Source: DASUKM01 sp036278735 (GTDB lineage: Bacteria > Acidobacteriota > Vicinamibacteria > Vicinamibacterales > 2-12-FULL-66-21). From it: DNA of 64,000 nt. A program made the translations under genes and the position numbers. Of this stretch, positions 40,446-48,431 are shown piece after piece. The stretch lies in NCBI GenBank assembly GCA_036278735.1, contig DASUKM010000027.1, positions 1-64,000 of the forward strand. Reading direction: 5' to 3'. Each line of letters starts with the position of its first letter. Within the stretch, counting starts at the first letter, position 1. The notes beneath the pieces were generated by a model, which ran no database searches, had not been told where the DNA came from, and saw only the letters and a program-made list of their open reading frames with translations.

Positions 40446-41109
40446 CGAGCCGAAACGCAAGAGCGCGCCCGGTCAGCCGGTCCCCGAGCTCATTCCGGCG
40501 CGCCCCTCGCTCGGGAGCGTGCGCAAAGCGGCGGCGGGCTGCAAGGCCTGCGACCTCTACGCCCGCGGCACGCAGACGGTGTTCGGAGAGGGGCCGTCGC
40601 GGGCGGAGATCATGATGGTGGGGGAGCAGCCCGGGGACGCCGAGGACGTGGCAGGCCATCCGTTCGTCGGGCCCGCCGGACGCCTGCTCGATCGCGCGCT
40701 CGAACAGGCGGGCATCGATCGCCGCCGCGTCTACGTGACGAACATCGTCAAGCACTTCAAGTGGGAGCCGCGCGGCAAGCGGCGGATCCACGCGAAGCCT
40801 AACGCGGCCGAAATCGCCGCGTGCCGTCCGTGGCTCGAGACCGAAATCGCGCTCGTGCGTCCGCGCGTGCTCGTCTGCCTCGGGGCCACGGCCGCGCAGG
40901 CGCTGTTCGGCCGCGGCTTCAAGGTCTCGCGCCAGCGCGGCGTCTTCGTGCCGTCGCCGCTCGCGCCGCGCGCCGTCGCGACAGTTCATCCCTCGTCGAT
41001 CCTGCGCGCGCCGGACGACGAGGGCCGCCGGCGCGAGATGCAGCAGTTCGTCGAAGACCTCGAGAAGATTGCCGCCGAGCTGGCGCGGGCTCCGCGGCCC
41101 GGGGAGTAG
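40438..41109 (+). CDS. UdgX-type uracil-DNA glycosylase
   Basis: 223 residues with family 4-like UDG features: iron-sulfur cysteines C35, C38, C129, C147; motif GEQPGDAED (62-70), HPFVGPAGRLLDRALEQAGI and HPSSILR. The GEQPG motif (GEAPG in ordinary family 4) and the KRRIH insertion (114-118, with H118) are hallmarks of UdgX. M. smegmatis UdgX bonds covalently to uracil-containing DNA through the equivalent histidine. GTG start overlaps the queG stop. Confidence 0.9.
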   Translation: MADEPKRKSAPGQPVPELIPARPSLGSVRKAAAGCKACDLYARGTQTVFGEGPSRAEIMMVGEQPGDAEDVAGHPFVGPAGRLLDRALEQAGIDRRRVYVTNIVKHFKWEPRGKRRIHAKPNAAEIAACRPWLETEIALVRPRVLVCLGATAAQALFGRGFKVSRQRGVFVPSPLAPRAVATVHPSSILRAPDDEGRRREMQQFVEDLEKIAAELARAPRPGE

Positions 41110-41111
41110 CC

Positions 41112-41657
41112 ATGGTTGATTCGTTCCGTCCAGCGCTGCTGCTGTCGATGCCGCAGCTGCTCGATCCCAACTTCGCGCGCACCGTCGTGCTCCTCTGCGA
41201 GTACGGCACGGCTGGCGCGTTCGGCCTGATCCTCAACCGCCCGACGGAATTTCCCGCGACCGACATGGTCCAACTGGATCCGCCGGTCGAAGAGGGCAAC
41301 GGCCTGCCGCTGTGGATGGGCGGACCCGTCGAACCGCAGCGCGGGTGGATCCTGGTCGGCGAGGAGCCGGACGCCGAGTTCAAGACGATCCGCGACGGAT
41401 TGTATCTGTCCACCTCGCCGCTGCTGCTGCGGCACGTCCTCCAATCGCGCCCTGCCCCGCGCGCCCGCGTGCTCGCCGGCTACGCGGCCTGGGGCCCGGG
41501 ACAGCTCGATGAGGAGTTGGCCGCGTCCGCATGGTTGATGAGCGACATCGACCTGGGACTGATCTTCGAGGTCGCCCCCTCCACGATGTGGGAGACGGCG
41601 ATTCGACGGCTCGGCGCCGACCCCGCGACCCTGACGACGAGCCACGGCGTCCACTGA
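41112..41657 (+). CDS. yqgE: YqgE/AlgH family protein (UPF0301)
   Basis: 181 residues; LLLSMPQLLDPNFARTVVLL, GAFGLILNRPTE, LWMGGPVEPQRGWIL, ARVLAGYAAWGPGQLDEEL are the UPF0301 signature. AlgH affects alginate/quorum regulation in Pseudomonas but its molecular role is not settled. Follows the glycosylase gene by 2 bases. The family is often beside ruvX; here ruvX is 28 kb away. Confidence 0.93.
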   Translation: MVDSFRPALLLSMPQLLDPNFARTVVLLCEYGTAGAFGLILNRPTEFPATDMVQLDPPVEEGNGLPLWMGGPVEPQRGWILVGEEPDAEFKTIRDGLYLSTSPLLLRHVLQSRPAPRARVLAGYAAWGPGQLDEELAASAWLMSDIDLGLIFEVAPSTMWETAIRRLGADPATLTTSHGVH

Positions 41658-41788
41658 TCAACTGACGCGCGGTGGCGCGCGCGTTGCAGTCGTCCCGCCG
41701 ATGGACGTCACCGGGTTGTCCGTGTAGCGGCCGCATGCAGCGGTCAACCCATTCACCTCACCACTCGAGACGCACACCCGGAGGTCGT

Positions 41789-42289
41789 ATGGCCCAGGAC
41801 AAGAATCCTGTCGAAATGCTGCTCGTCGACGAACTGAAAGATCTGTACAGCGCCGAAAATCAGATTACGAAGGCGCTGCCGAAGATGGCCAAGGCCGCCA
41901 CGCACGACGATCTGCGCCGCGCGTTCGAGCAGCATCTCGCGCAAACGCGCGGACACATCGAACGGCTCGAGCAGATGGCCGATGAACTCGACATCACCCT
42001 GAAGGGCAAGAAGTGCAAGGGCATGGAAGGGTTGCTCCAGGAAGGCAAGGAGATCATGGACGAGCTCGACGACGACCTGCTCGATGCCGGCCTGATCGGC
42101 GCTGCCCAGAAGGTGGAACACTACGAGATCGCCGGCTACGGGACGGCGCGCGCGCACGCCCGCATGCTCGGGTACACGAAGGTCGCCAAGCTGCTCCAGC
42201 AAACGCTGGACGAGGAAGGGGAAACCGACAAGAAGCTGACGCGCCTCGCCGAGACCGCCGTCAACGTCGACGCGTTGCAGGAGGCGTGA
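41789..42289 (+). CDS. DUF892 (YciE/YciF-type) ferritin-like protein
   Basis: 166 residues after SD GGAGG. MLLVDELKDLYSAENQITKA, HLAQTRGHIERLEQMADEL and KVEHYEIAGYGTARAHARML give the four-helix di-iron carboxylate fold (ExxH pairs) of the YciF family, linked to stress response. It has its own 131-base upstream region in which I see no clear promoter. Confidence 0.92.
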   Translation: MAQDKNPVEMLLVDELKDLYSAENQITKALPKMAKAATHDDLRRAFEQHLAQTRGHIERLEQMADELDITLKGKKCKGMEGLLQEGKEIMDELDDDLLDAGLIGAAQKVEHYEIAGYGTARAHARMLGYTKVAKLLQQTLDEEGETDKKLTRLAETAVNVDALQEA

Positions 42290-42300
42290 AAGCCGGCGCT

Positions 42301-42320
42301 GCCGGGTCCAAAGACCCGGC
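42301..42320. terminator. perfect 8-bp hairpin between convergent genes
   Basis: GCCGGGTC-CAAA-GACCCGGC lies between the DUF892 stop and the HEAT-protein stop. No T-tract follows on either strand, so it may act as a bidirectional stop or be a REP-like unit. Confidence 0.45.
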
Positions 42321-43430
42321 CTACTTCAGGATCTCGGCGAAGAAGGTGAGCGCGCGCGGATCGCGGCTCTGGCCGAGCCAGAACATGGCTTGCCGGCGCA
42401 CCTCCGGATTGCGGTTCGTGCGCGCCACCTGAATGAGCAGCGGGACGCCTTCGTCCGGAGGCAACTGACTCAGGGCGAAGACGGCCCGCTTTTTCACGGC
42501 CGTGTCGGGATCCTGTTCAATCCGCTCCGTAATCGCCGCGGCCACCTTCCGGCCGGCCTTCTGCGCCAGCCAGAAGATCGCCTCTCCACGCACCTTCGGG
42601 CTGGCATCGCTGCGCCCCAGATCGAGGAGCGCCGGCGTGGCGCCCGCATCAGGGCTCTGCGACAGCGCAAAGATGGCCCCTTTGCGAACGTCGTCGTTCG
42701 CGCTGGTGCGGGCGAGTCGCTCGACGGTCACGAACCCCGCATGACCGCGTGTCGTCGCCAGCCAGAAGGCCGCCTTCCTGGCGAGAAACGCCGGGGAGGC
42801 CGGCTGAATCATCTGCTCCAGCGCGCGTTCGGCCGAGTCGTCGCGGTGCAGCGCGATCGCGTCGACCGCCGAACTGGTGAGTCGGCTGCGGTTGGTGGCG
42901 TTCCGATCCACGAACGTGTCCAGCCAGGCAACACTCTGCGCGGGCGGCACTCCTTCGAGCCAGTAAATCGTCCGGCCCCCCGCGTCGAGCGTGCAGTCTC
43001 CGGAGAGCACCCGGATGCGCTCGACCTCGCGATGCTCGACGCGGAAGAGCACGAGCAGCTGATCTGATCCCTCGAGACGGACCGGAACGGCCTCCCCACC
43101 GACGCGGGTGGCGGGCGCCGCCGTCCGGTTCGAATCGCCGTCGCGAAGCCGGACACGGCCGATGCCCGACTCTCCGCAGCCGTCGTCGGAAATCCACACG
43201 CCGTCGCCGCTGCCGCAGCACACGCGCCGGTTCCCGTCGACGACCGGTACCTCGTAGCCAATCCACGCGGGATCCGTCTGCGTCGAGACGATCGCGTGGA
43301 AGGTCTGTTCGAGGCTCGATCCCGCCGCTCGAGCGGCGACCTGGCCGTTGACCACACGGGGCGCCTGCGCGGCCGCGGCCCCTGGCACCTGCAGCGCGCA
43401 GACAATCGAAGACGTCAGTCGGCTCGTCAC
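42321..43430 (-). CDS. secreted HEAT-repeat protein (second of two)
   Basis: 369 residues from GTG 43428-43430 with a signal-like N-terminus (ends GAAAAQA). The middle part has cysteine/glycine-rich CCGSGDGVWISDDGCG. The C-terminal half is HEAT/PBS-type helical repeats of about 30 residues, each with a form of VRKGAIFALSQSPD, VRGEAIFWLAQKAG, VKKRAVFALSQLP or VRRQAMFWLGQSRD. Probably a protein-binding scaffold in the periplasm. Last gene of the sigma/anti-sigma operon, 7 bases after the sister gene. Confidence 0.8.
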   Translation of the reverse strand: MTSRLTSSIVCALQVPGAAAAQAPRVVNGQVAARAAGSSLEQTFHAIVSTQTDPAWIGYEVPVVDGNRRVCCGSGDGVWISDDGCGESGIGRVRLRDGDSNRTAAPATRVGGEAVPVRLEGSDQLLVLFRVEHREVERIRVLSGDCTLDAGGRTIYWLEGVPPAQSVAWLDTFVDRNATNRSRLTSSAVDAIALHRDDSAERALEQMIQPASPAFLARKAAFWLATTRGHAGFVTVERLARTSANDDVRKGAIFALSQSPDAGATPALLDLGRSDASPKVRGEAIFWLAQKAGRKVAAAITERIEQDPDTAVKKRAVFALSQLPPDEGVPLLIQVARTNRNPEVRRQAMFWLGQSRDPRALTFFAEILK

Positions 43431-43437
43431 GATTCGC

Positions 43438-44847
43438 CTACTTGCTCAACAGCTCGAGCAGATAATCGGTGGCCACCTTCGAGTGCATCAAGGAAAGCTG
43501 GCGCACGATGTCCTTCTTCATCTCCGGATCCTGCTCCTTGCGCGCGAGGGCGACGAGCGAGGTGGCGTTGCCCTGGATGAAGAGCGCCTGGACGACGGCG
43601 TGCCGGATGTCGGGCGTCGGGTCCGACGCATAGAGCTCCGTCAGCGCATCGCCGGTGCGCGCACCGTCGAGCAGCCCGAGATTGCGCACGGCCAGTCGCT
43701 TCAGGTCGGGGTTCTTCTCCGACCTGGCGAGCGCGATCAGGCGGGTCGCGTCGCCGCCGACGAACATCGCCTGAAGGATCTGCTTCTTGACCTCGGTCGA
43801 CGTCTCCTTCTGATACATCGTCCAGAGTTCGTCGTGCGCCCCCATGACGCCGAGCTGCCGTACCGCCTCGGCACGCAGATCCGGGTTGGTCTCCGTCTGG
43901 GCGGCCGACAGCAGCCGATCCTTTTCGCCCGCGACCATGAACGCGCGCAGGATGCGGCGCTTGACGTCGACGTCGGTCGTGCCGGCGTAGACGTCGCTCA
44001 GCACCTTGCGGCTCTCGGGGCTGCCGCTCACGCCAAGATACTGGATGGCCTTGTTCTGGAGGTCGGGCGTCGAGCTGCCCCTGGCGATGCCGACCAGGAC
44101 GGTGCGCGCCTGCGGCGAGTCGCTCTGCGCCAGCACGAACAGCGCGCGCGCCTTCAGCTTCGGCGAGCTGGAGCCCTCGAGGATCTTCTGGAGCATCGGA
44201 ATGGCTTGCCCGGGATCGCTGTTCTGCAGCGCCTGGATCGCCATCAGCTTCAGGTCCTCGTCGTTCTCGCTGGCAGGGCTCACGGGGCGGCCCGTGTTCT
44301 GCCGGACTTCGACTTCGAGCGCCTTGGCCTGCTGCTGATACCGGCTGTCCGGAAACGCCTTGCGCAGTTCAGCGATGGTCGTCAGGGCGTCCGCCCGTTG
44401 GCCGAGGCGGTTCTGCGCGTACGCCGTCCAATACATGGCGGCATCGGCCCGTGGTCCCTTCAGCGTCGCCACCGACTGGAACGCTTCGAGCGCGGCGTCC
44501 CACTTGCCCTGGTCGAGCAGACTCTGGCCGCGGCTGTACAAGGCGTTCTCGCGATCGCGGCCGGCTGCGTCGCGGTCGCGGTCGCGGCTGCGCGCTTCGT
44601 CTGCCCGCGCGCGCGCGACCGCCTGATCGGCGCGGAGGGCGGCGCGGCCCGCCTCCTGCCAGGGCACGTTCGCGAGCGCGGCGTCGGCGGCCGCTTGCGC
44701 CTTCTGCATCTCCGCCAGCGCGGGGTCGAGACCGCCCCACGGCATCGGGGCGAGCGTGTCGGGCGCGGCGGGTGACGGCGCCTGCCCGGCGGCGGGTGCC
44801 GCGGCCGCAAGGAGGCCTGCAAACGTCAGGACGATCAGTCGATTCAT
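43438..44847 (-). CDS. secreted TPR/HEAT-repeat protein (first of two)
   Basis: 469 residues from ATG 44845-44847: signal peptide (1-22), a charged helical stretch (60-105), a TPR-like segment (LYSRGQSLLDQGKWDAALEA, YWTAYAQNRLGQRADALTTI), then about eight HEAT repeats (KARALFVLAQSDS, LQNKAIQYLGVSG, LRAEAVRQLGVMG, LKRLAVRNLGLLD). The repeats are close to those of the neighbour. Position behind an ECF sigma and its anti-sigma suggests a regulated envelope function; no enzyme motif is present. Confidence 0.82.
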   Translation of the reverse strand: MNRLIVLTFAGLLAAAAPAAGQAPSPAAPDTLAPMPWGGLDPALAEMQKAQAAADAALANVPWQEAGRAALRADQAVARARADEARSRDRDRDAAGRDRENALYSRGQSLLDQGKWDAALEAFQSVATLKGPRADAAMYWTAYAQNRLGQRADALTTIAELRKAFPDSRYQQQAKALEVEVRQNTGRPVSPASENDEDLKLMAIQALQNSDPGQAIPMLQKILEGSSSPKLKARALFVLAQSDSPQARTVLVGIARGSSTPDLQNKAIQYLGVSGSPESRKVLSDVYAGTTDVDVKRRILRAFMVAGEKDRLLSAAQTETNPDLRAEAVRQLGVMGAHDELWTMYQKETSTEVKKQILQAMFVGGDATRLIALARSEKNPDLKRLAVRNLGLLDGARTGDALTELYASDPTPDIRHAVVQALFIQGNATSLVALARKEQDPEMKKDIVRQLSLMHSKVATDYLLELLSK

Positions 44848-44858
44848 GTCGAGGTTCC

Positions 44859-45614
44859 TCAGATTCCGGCGCGGTGCTGAATCGCGCCGCGTTCCCGTTG
44901 ATGAATGGTCGATGAGACGACGCGCACTTTGAACAGGAGACTGTCCGACTGGATCCGCTGCCTGACGGCCTCGAGATCCTCGGGCGAGAGCGTCGACGGT
45001 CCGGCCGTGATGTCGACGAGCACCCGCTCGAGATCGTCGAGCAGCGCCGCCGTGGCCGTGTCCCCCGCGCTGGCCGCCGTTCGACGATAGAGGCGATTGG
45101 CGGCGAGAAGCTGCTGGGCTCGCGCCCGCTCCGGCGCGATGTCCACAGGCCCCTGGCCGCTCTCGCCGGTGCTCACGAGTTCCACCAGCATCATTTGCGA
45201 TCGATCGAGGTGATCCCCGAGGTCGACGAGCAGCAGCCGTTCGCGGACCGGGACGGCGCCGGCGGTCGCCGCCGCGGGTGGGCGACGCATCTCGCGGCCG
45301 GCCATGAAGGCCATCCCGACCAGCACGGCGATACTGGCGGCCCACGCAAGCCAGCCGGGGGAGACGGCGAGGCGTCGCCAGGGGGCGCGGTCGCCTGGCA
45401 GCGCCGATGCGACCCTCGTCCACATCGCGTGTTCGAAGCCCTCGGCCGGCTCCTCGGGGCGCGCCGTATCGACTGCCGCGAGCACGCGTTGCAGGCGCCC
45501 GTACCCCGCCTGGCAGGTGCGGCAGCCGGCGAGATGTTCGCTCGCGCGCGCTTCCTCGCCGACGCTCATCTCGCCGTAGTAGTGCAGCACGAGGTCGTCG
45601 TCGGTCAGATGCAT
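44859..45614 (-). CDS. zinc-finger anti-sigma factor
   Basis: 251 residues. The N-terminal ZAS motif HLAGCRTC (H27, C31, C34) is followed by a single transmembrane helix (about 90-107, WAASIAVLVGMAFMAG) and a 130-residue periplasmic helical domain with LERVLVDITAGPSTLSPEDL. Anti-sigma factors of this type hold the ECF sigma at the membrane. Starts 6 bases after the sigma gene. Confidence 0.88.
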   Translation of the reverse strand: MHLTDDDLVLHYYGEMSVGEEARASEHLAGCRTCQAGYGRLQRVLAAVDTARPEEPAEGFEHAMWTRVASALPGDRAPWRRLAVSPGWLAWAASIAVLVGMAFMAGREMRRPPAAATAGAVPVRERLLLVDLGDHLDRSQMMLVELVSTGESGQGPVDIAPERARAQQLLAANRLYRRTAASAGDTATAALLDDLERVLVDITAGPSTLSPEDLEAVRQRIQSDSLLFKVRVVSSTIHQRERGAIQHRAGI

Positions 45615-45620
45615 GGGGCC

Positions 45621-46184
45621 TCAGTTCTCGACGAAGGGTTCGAGCGCGATCCGCATCTTCCGCACCGCGCGAAAGATGCTGTGCTTGACGGCATTGGCCT
45701 TCAGCCCGAGGGCGCCGCCGATCTCGTCGATCGACATCCCCTCGAAGTGCCGCAGGACGAACGCCGCCCGCTCCATCCGGCTCAACACCTGGAGGCCGGC
45801 GTTCACGCGATCCTGAACTTCGCTGCTCAACATCAGCCGCTCCGGCGAGCAGTCGAGCCGCTCGTCGACCCCGGCCTCGAGCCGTTCCAAATCGGCCGCC
45901 TCGTGTCCGGCGGGGTGATGCTGCCGGCGGCGAATGAGGTCGATCGAACAGTTCACCGCGATGCGATGCAGCCACGTGCCGAAGTTCGCGCGGGATTCGA
46001 ACCGCCCCAACTGTCGATACGCGCGCAGGAAGGTTTCCTGGACGACGTCTTCGGCATCTTCCGGGCTGCCCGTCATCCGCCGTGCGAGCCCGTAGACAGC
46101 GCGTCCGTGACGCTCGACGAGCGCCCGGAACGCCTCGCTATCTCCGTCGCGCGCCAGCGCGACGACCGCGGCGTCCGTCTGCAT
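45621..46184 (-). CDS. ECF RNA polymerase sigma factor (RpoE-type)
   Basis: 187 residues from ATG 46182-46184. Region 2 (LVERHGRAVYGLARRMTGSP, EDAEDVVQETFLRAYRQL, FGTWLHRIAVNCSIDLIRRR) and region 4 (LQVLSRMERAAFVLRHFEGM, SIDEIGGALGLKANAVKHSI) are both complete. No region 3, as for ECFs. No SD; a TCTAAT lies 7 bases before the ATG. It heads an operon with anti-sigma and two HEAT proteins. Confidence 0.94.
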   Translation of the reverse strand: MQTDAAVVALARDGDSEAFRALVERHGRAVYGLARRMTGSPEDAEDVVQETFLRAYRQLGRFESRANFGTWLHRIAVNCSIDLIRRRQHHPAGHEAADLERLEAGVDERLDCSPERLMLSSEVQDRVNAGLQVLSRMERAAFVLRHFEGMSIDEIGGALGLKANAVKHSIFRAVRKMRIALEPFVEN

Positions 46185-46191
46185 CCGAATG

Positions 46192-46197
46192 ATTAGA
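46192..46197 (-). promoter_or_regulatory. -10-like hexamer of the ECF sigma gene
   Basis: TCTAAT on the minus strand (5 of 6 to TATAAT), 7 bases before the ATG. Confidence 0.35.
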
Positions 46198-46207
46198 CGA
46201 GTGTTGC

Positions 46208-46226
46208 GGCCGGCGGTTAGCCGGCC
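46208..46226. other. perfect 7-bp hairpin upstream of sigma operon
   Basis: GGCCGGC-GGTTA-GCCGGCC, about 25 bases before the sigma start. May be an operator or a REP-like palindrome. Confidence 0.3.
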
Positions 46227-46301
46227 AGGTGGGTGGTGCCGACCTCGGGTGTATCGCACCCCGACAGCCGGGAAAAAAGTGCGTCCCGGGCGTCGAGCCG
46301 C

Positions 46302-46487
46302 TCAGGCGGTCCGGCGCTCGTCGTCGGGTCGGTCGGCGAGCGGATGCACGCGGCGAAGCAGCGTCCGCACGTGCAGAATCTCGGCGTGCAACGCCCGGAT
46401 ACAGGCTTCTTGCGTTTCGTGCGGAACATCGGTTGGCATTCCGCAAGACGGACAGATGATCGACGAATAGGAATTGGAATCGGGCAC
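46302..46487 (-). CDS. small CxxC protein
   Basis: 61 residues from GTG 46485-46487. CPSCGMPTD near the N-terminus (a half zinc ribbon) and TQEACIRALHAEILHVRTLL, a helix with one more cysteine. Similar small CxxC plus CIxAL proteins occur as unnamed genes in related bacteria, which favours this frame over the overlapping ones. No SD. Function unknown. Confidence 0.55.
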   Translation of the reverse strand: MPDSNSYSSIICPSCGMPTDVPHETQEACIRALHAEILHVRTLLRRVHPLADRPDDERRTA

Positions 46488-46523
46488 GGGTCGGCCGGAA
46501 GGTGTGCAAGAAGGACTCCACCG

Positions 46524-47456
46524 CTAACTCAGCGCCGCGAGCGTCCGCGTCAGGCCTTCCTCGAGCGGCGTGATCGCGTAATCGAGCTGCGCGACGGCGG
46601 CGGTGCTGTCGAGCGTCCAGTCGTGACGGAAAATCTCGACGATGCCGCGGGTGATGCGCGGAGGGGTGCCGAACAGCGTGGCGCGCGCTTCGTCGGCGAG
46701 AGCGGCGAGGCTCGCGACGGCATACGGAATCCGCCGCGGCAGCGGCGTACCCCGCGTGCGCTCGAGGAAGGCGAACAGGGCGATCTGAGGCGCGTTGACG
46801 CCGCCGATCACGTACTCGGCCGCCCCCTGCGGGAGCGTGAGCGCGCGCACGTGCGCCTCCGCCACGTCGTCGATGTAAGCATACGACCAGCGGTGGTCCG
46901 CTCCGATCACCCCGGGGAGCCGGCCGGCGAGATGATCGCGCAGGAAGCGGCCGACGAGATTGCCCTCCGTGTCGAGCCCCGGCCCGTAAATCACGCCCGG
47001 ATAGAGCGTGACGATCGGCAGGCCGTCGGCGGCCGCCCGCCGGGCGACGTCGCGGGCCAGCACCTTCGTGCGCTGATAGGGGTTGGCCGTGAGCGTCTGC
47101 GGGCTGTCGGCCGGCGGCAGCGCGAGAAACGACGACGTGTACACGACGCGCGGGACGTGCAGGGCCCGCGCCGCGGCCATCACCGATTGCAAGCCGCCCA
47201 CGTTGACCGCATCGAACGCCGACGCGTCGCGGCGCCAGACGGACACGAGCGCGGCGGCGTGGCAGATCGCGGCGACACCCTCGGCGGCCCGGACGACCGC
47301 CGGCGTGTCGCGCACGTCGCCATCAATCGTGCGCGCGTCCACGCCGCTTCCGGATGCGTGCCGCGCGAACACGACCGGCTCGTGTCCCCGGCGCCACAGC
47401 GCCGCCACGATCGCGCGCCCGAGGTATCCCGTACCGCCCGTGACGAGAACCACCAC
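46524..47456 (-). CDS. NAD(P)-dependent epimerase/dehydratase (extended SDR)
   Basis: 310 residues starting at the tandem GTG (47454-47456): VVVLVTGGTGYLGRAIV (Rossmann TGxxGxxG), DGDVRDTPAVVRAA, VYTSSFLAL, catalytic YxxxK in NPYQRTKVLA and LYPGVIYGPG. Closest in style to dihydroflavonol-reductase-like SDRs; the substrate cannot be named. A TATAGT 6 bases before the GTG and absence of SD suggest a leaderless mRNA. The frame extends into the heptamer repeats upstream, which should not be included. Confidence 0.87.
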   Translation of the reverse strand: MVVLVTGGTGYLGRAIVAALWRRGHEPVVFARHASGSGVDARTIDGDVRDTPAVVRAAEGVAAICHAAALVSVWRRDASAFDAVNVGGLQSVMAAARALHVPRVVYTSSFLALPPADSPQTLTANPYQRTKVLARDVARRAAADGLPIVTLYPGVIYGPGLDTEGNLVGRFLRDHLAGRLPGVIGADHRWSYAYIDDVAEAHVRALTLPQGAAEYVIGGVNAPQIALFAFLERTRGTPLPRRIPYAVASLAALADEARATLFGTPPRITRGIVEIFRHDWTLDSTAAVAQLDYAITPLEEGLTRTLAALS

Positions 47457-47462
47457 GCCTGC

Positions 47463-47468
47463 ACTATA
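47463..47468 (-). promoter_or_regulatory. -10 hexamer of the SDR gene
   Basis: TATAGT on the minus strand, 6 bases before the GTG start; the -35 region would fall in the heptamer repeats. Confidence 0.45.
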
Positions 47469-47479
47469 CGGCAGGCGTT

Positions 47480-47562
47480 GGGCTTTAGGCGTCAGGCTTT
47501 GGGCTTTAGGGGAATTGGGCGGGGCATTCTTCCTAAAGCCCAAAGCCCAAAGCCTAAAGCCT
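47480..47562. repeat. inverted heptamer arrays (RGGCTTT / AAAGCCY)
   Basis: Four units in one orientation (47480-47507: GGGCTTT, AGGCGTC, AGGCTTT, GGGCTTT) face four in the other (47535-47562: AAAGCCC x2, AAAGCCT x2) around a 27-base centre, so the DNA or RNA could form a long hairpin. It lies between two divergent genes; the right arm ends 5 bases before the rhomboid ATG. The right arm is identical over 28 bp to 55921-55948. Confidence 0.9.
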
Positions 47563-47567
47563 AAGAT

Positions 47568-48431
47568 ATGCTGTCACTGGTGTTCAAACGGCAGAAGACG
47601 GGTTCCGTGGTGTGCTCGTCGTGCGGATCCCTGGTCGGGGTGAACGACGACAAGTGCTACATCTGCGGGCGGCGCAACCCGGGACTCTGGGGATTCGCGC
47701 CGCTGGTGCGGCGCTTCGGGCACGACGTGTCGTTCGTCACCGTCGTCATCTACGGCTGCTCCGTCCTGTACGCGGCCACGCTGCTCGTCGCCGTCGCGCT
47801 GGGCGAGAACATCTTCTCGGGGTCGATTTTTTCGATGCTCGGGCCGGGCACCCGGACCCTGTTCCTTTTTGGGGCGAGCGGCTCCTATCCGGTGTTCGTG
47901 TATGGACGCTGGTGGACGATCCTGAGCGCCGGCTGGCTGCACGCCGGGATTCTGCACATTCTCTTCAACATGCTGTGGGTGCGGCAGCTGGGGCCTGCCG
48001 TGGCCGACATCTACGGCGGCGCCCGGATGGTGATCATCTACACGATCGCCTGCGCGGCCGGGTTCCTGCTGAGCTCGTTCATGGGCGCGTACGCGCCGAT
48101 TCCGTTTCTTTCGGGTGCGGGACTCACGATCGGGGCGTCGGCTCCGATCTTCGGCCTGCTCGGGGCGCTCGTGCACTACGGGAAACGGGGCGGCAGCAGC
48201 GCGATCCGGTCGGAAGCGCTGATGTACGCGGTCGTGCTGTTCGTGTTCGGCCTGGTGATGCCGGGGATCGACAACGCGGCGCACGCCGGCGGCTTCGCGG
48301 GCGGCTATCTGGCGAGCCTCTGGCTCGACCCGCTCCGGCGCGAGCGGACGGACCATTTCATCGGCGCCGCGATCTGCCTCGTCCTGACGGTGCTGTCCAT
48401 CGCCGCCTCCATCGTGACGGTGTTCCTGTGA
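47568..48431 (+). CDS. rhomboid-family protein with N-terminal zinc ribbon
   Basis: 287 residues. A four-cysteine ribbon (C16, C19, C30, C33; VCSSCGSLVG and CYICGRR) precedes six to seven membrane helices. The catalytic pair of rhomboid serine proteases is present: S191 in IGASAPIFGLLGAL and H239 in DNAAHAGGFAGG; WWTILSAGWLHAGILHILFN is also typical. The residue after the Ser is Ala, where most rhomboids have Gly (GASG). Activity is likely but unproven. The stop overlaps the next start. Confidence 0.9.
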   Translation: MLSLVFKRQKTGSVVCSSCGSLVGVNDDKCYICGRRNPGLWGFAPLVRRFGHDVSFVTVVIYGCSVLYAATLLVAVALGENIFSGSIFSMLGPGTRTLFLFGASGSYPVFVYGRWWTILSAGWLHAGILHILFNMLWVRQLGPAVADIYGGARMVIIYTIACAAGFLLSSFMGAYAPIPFLSGAGLTIGASAPIFGLLGALVHYGKRGGSSAIRSEALMYAVVLFVFGLVMPGIDNAAHAGGFAGGYLASLWLDPLRRERTDHFIGAAICLVLTVLSIAASIVTVFL

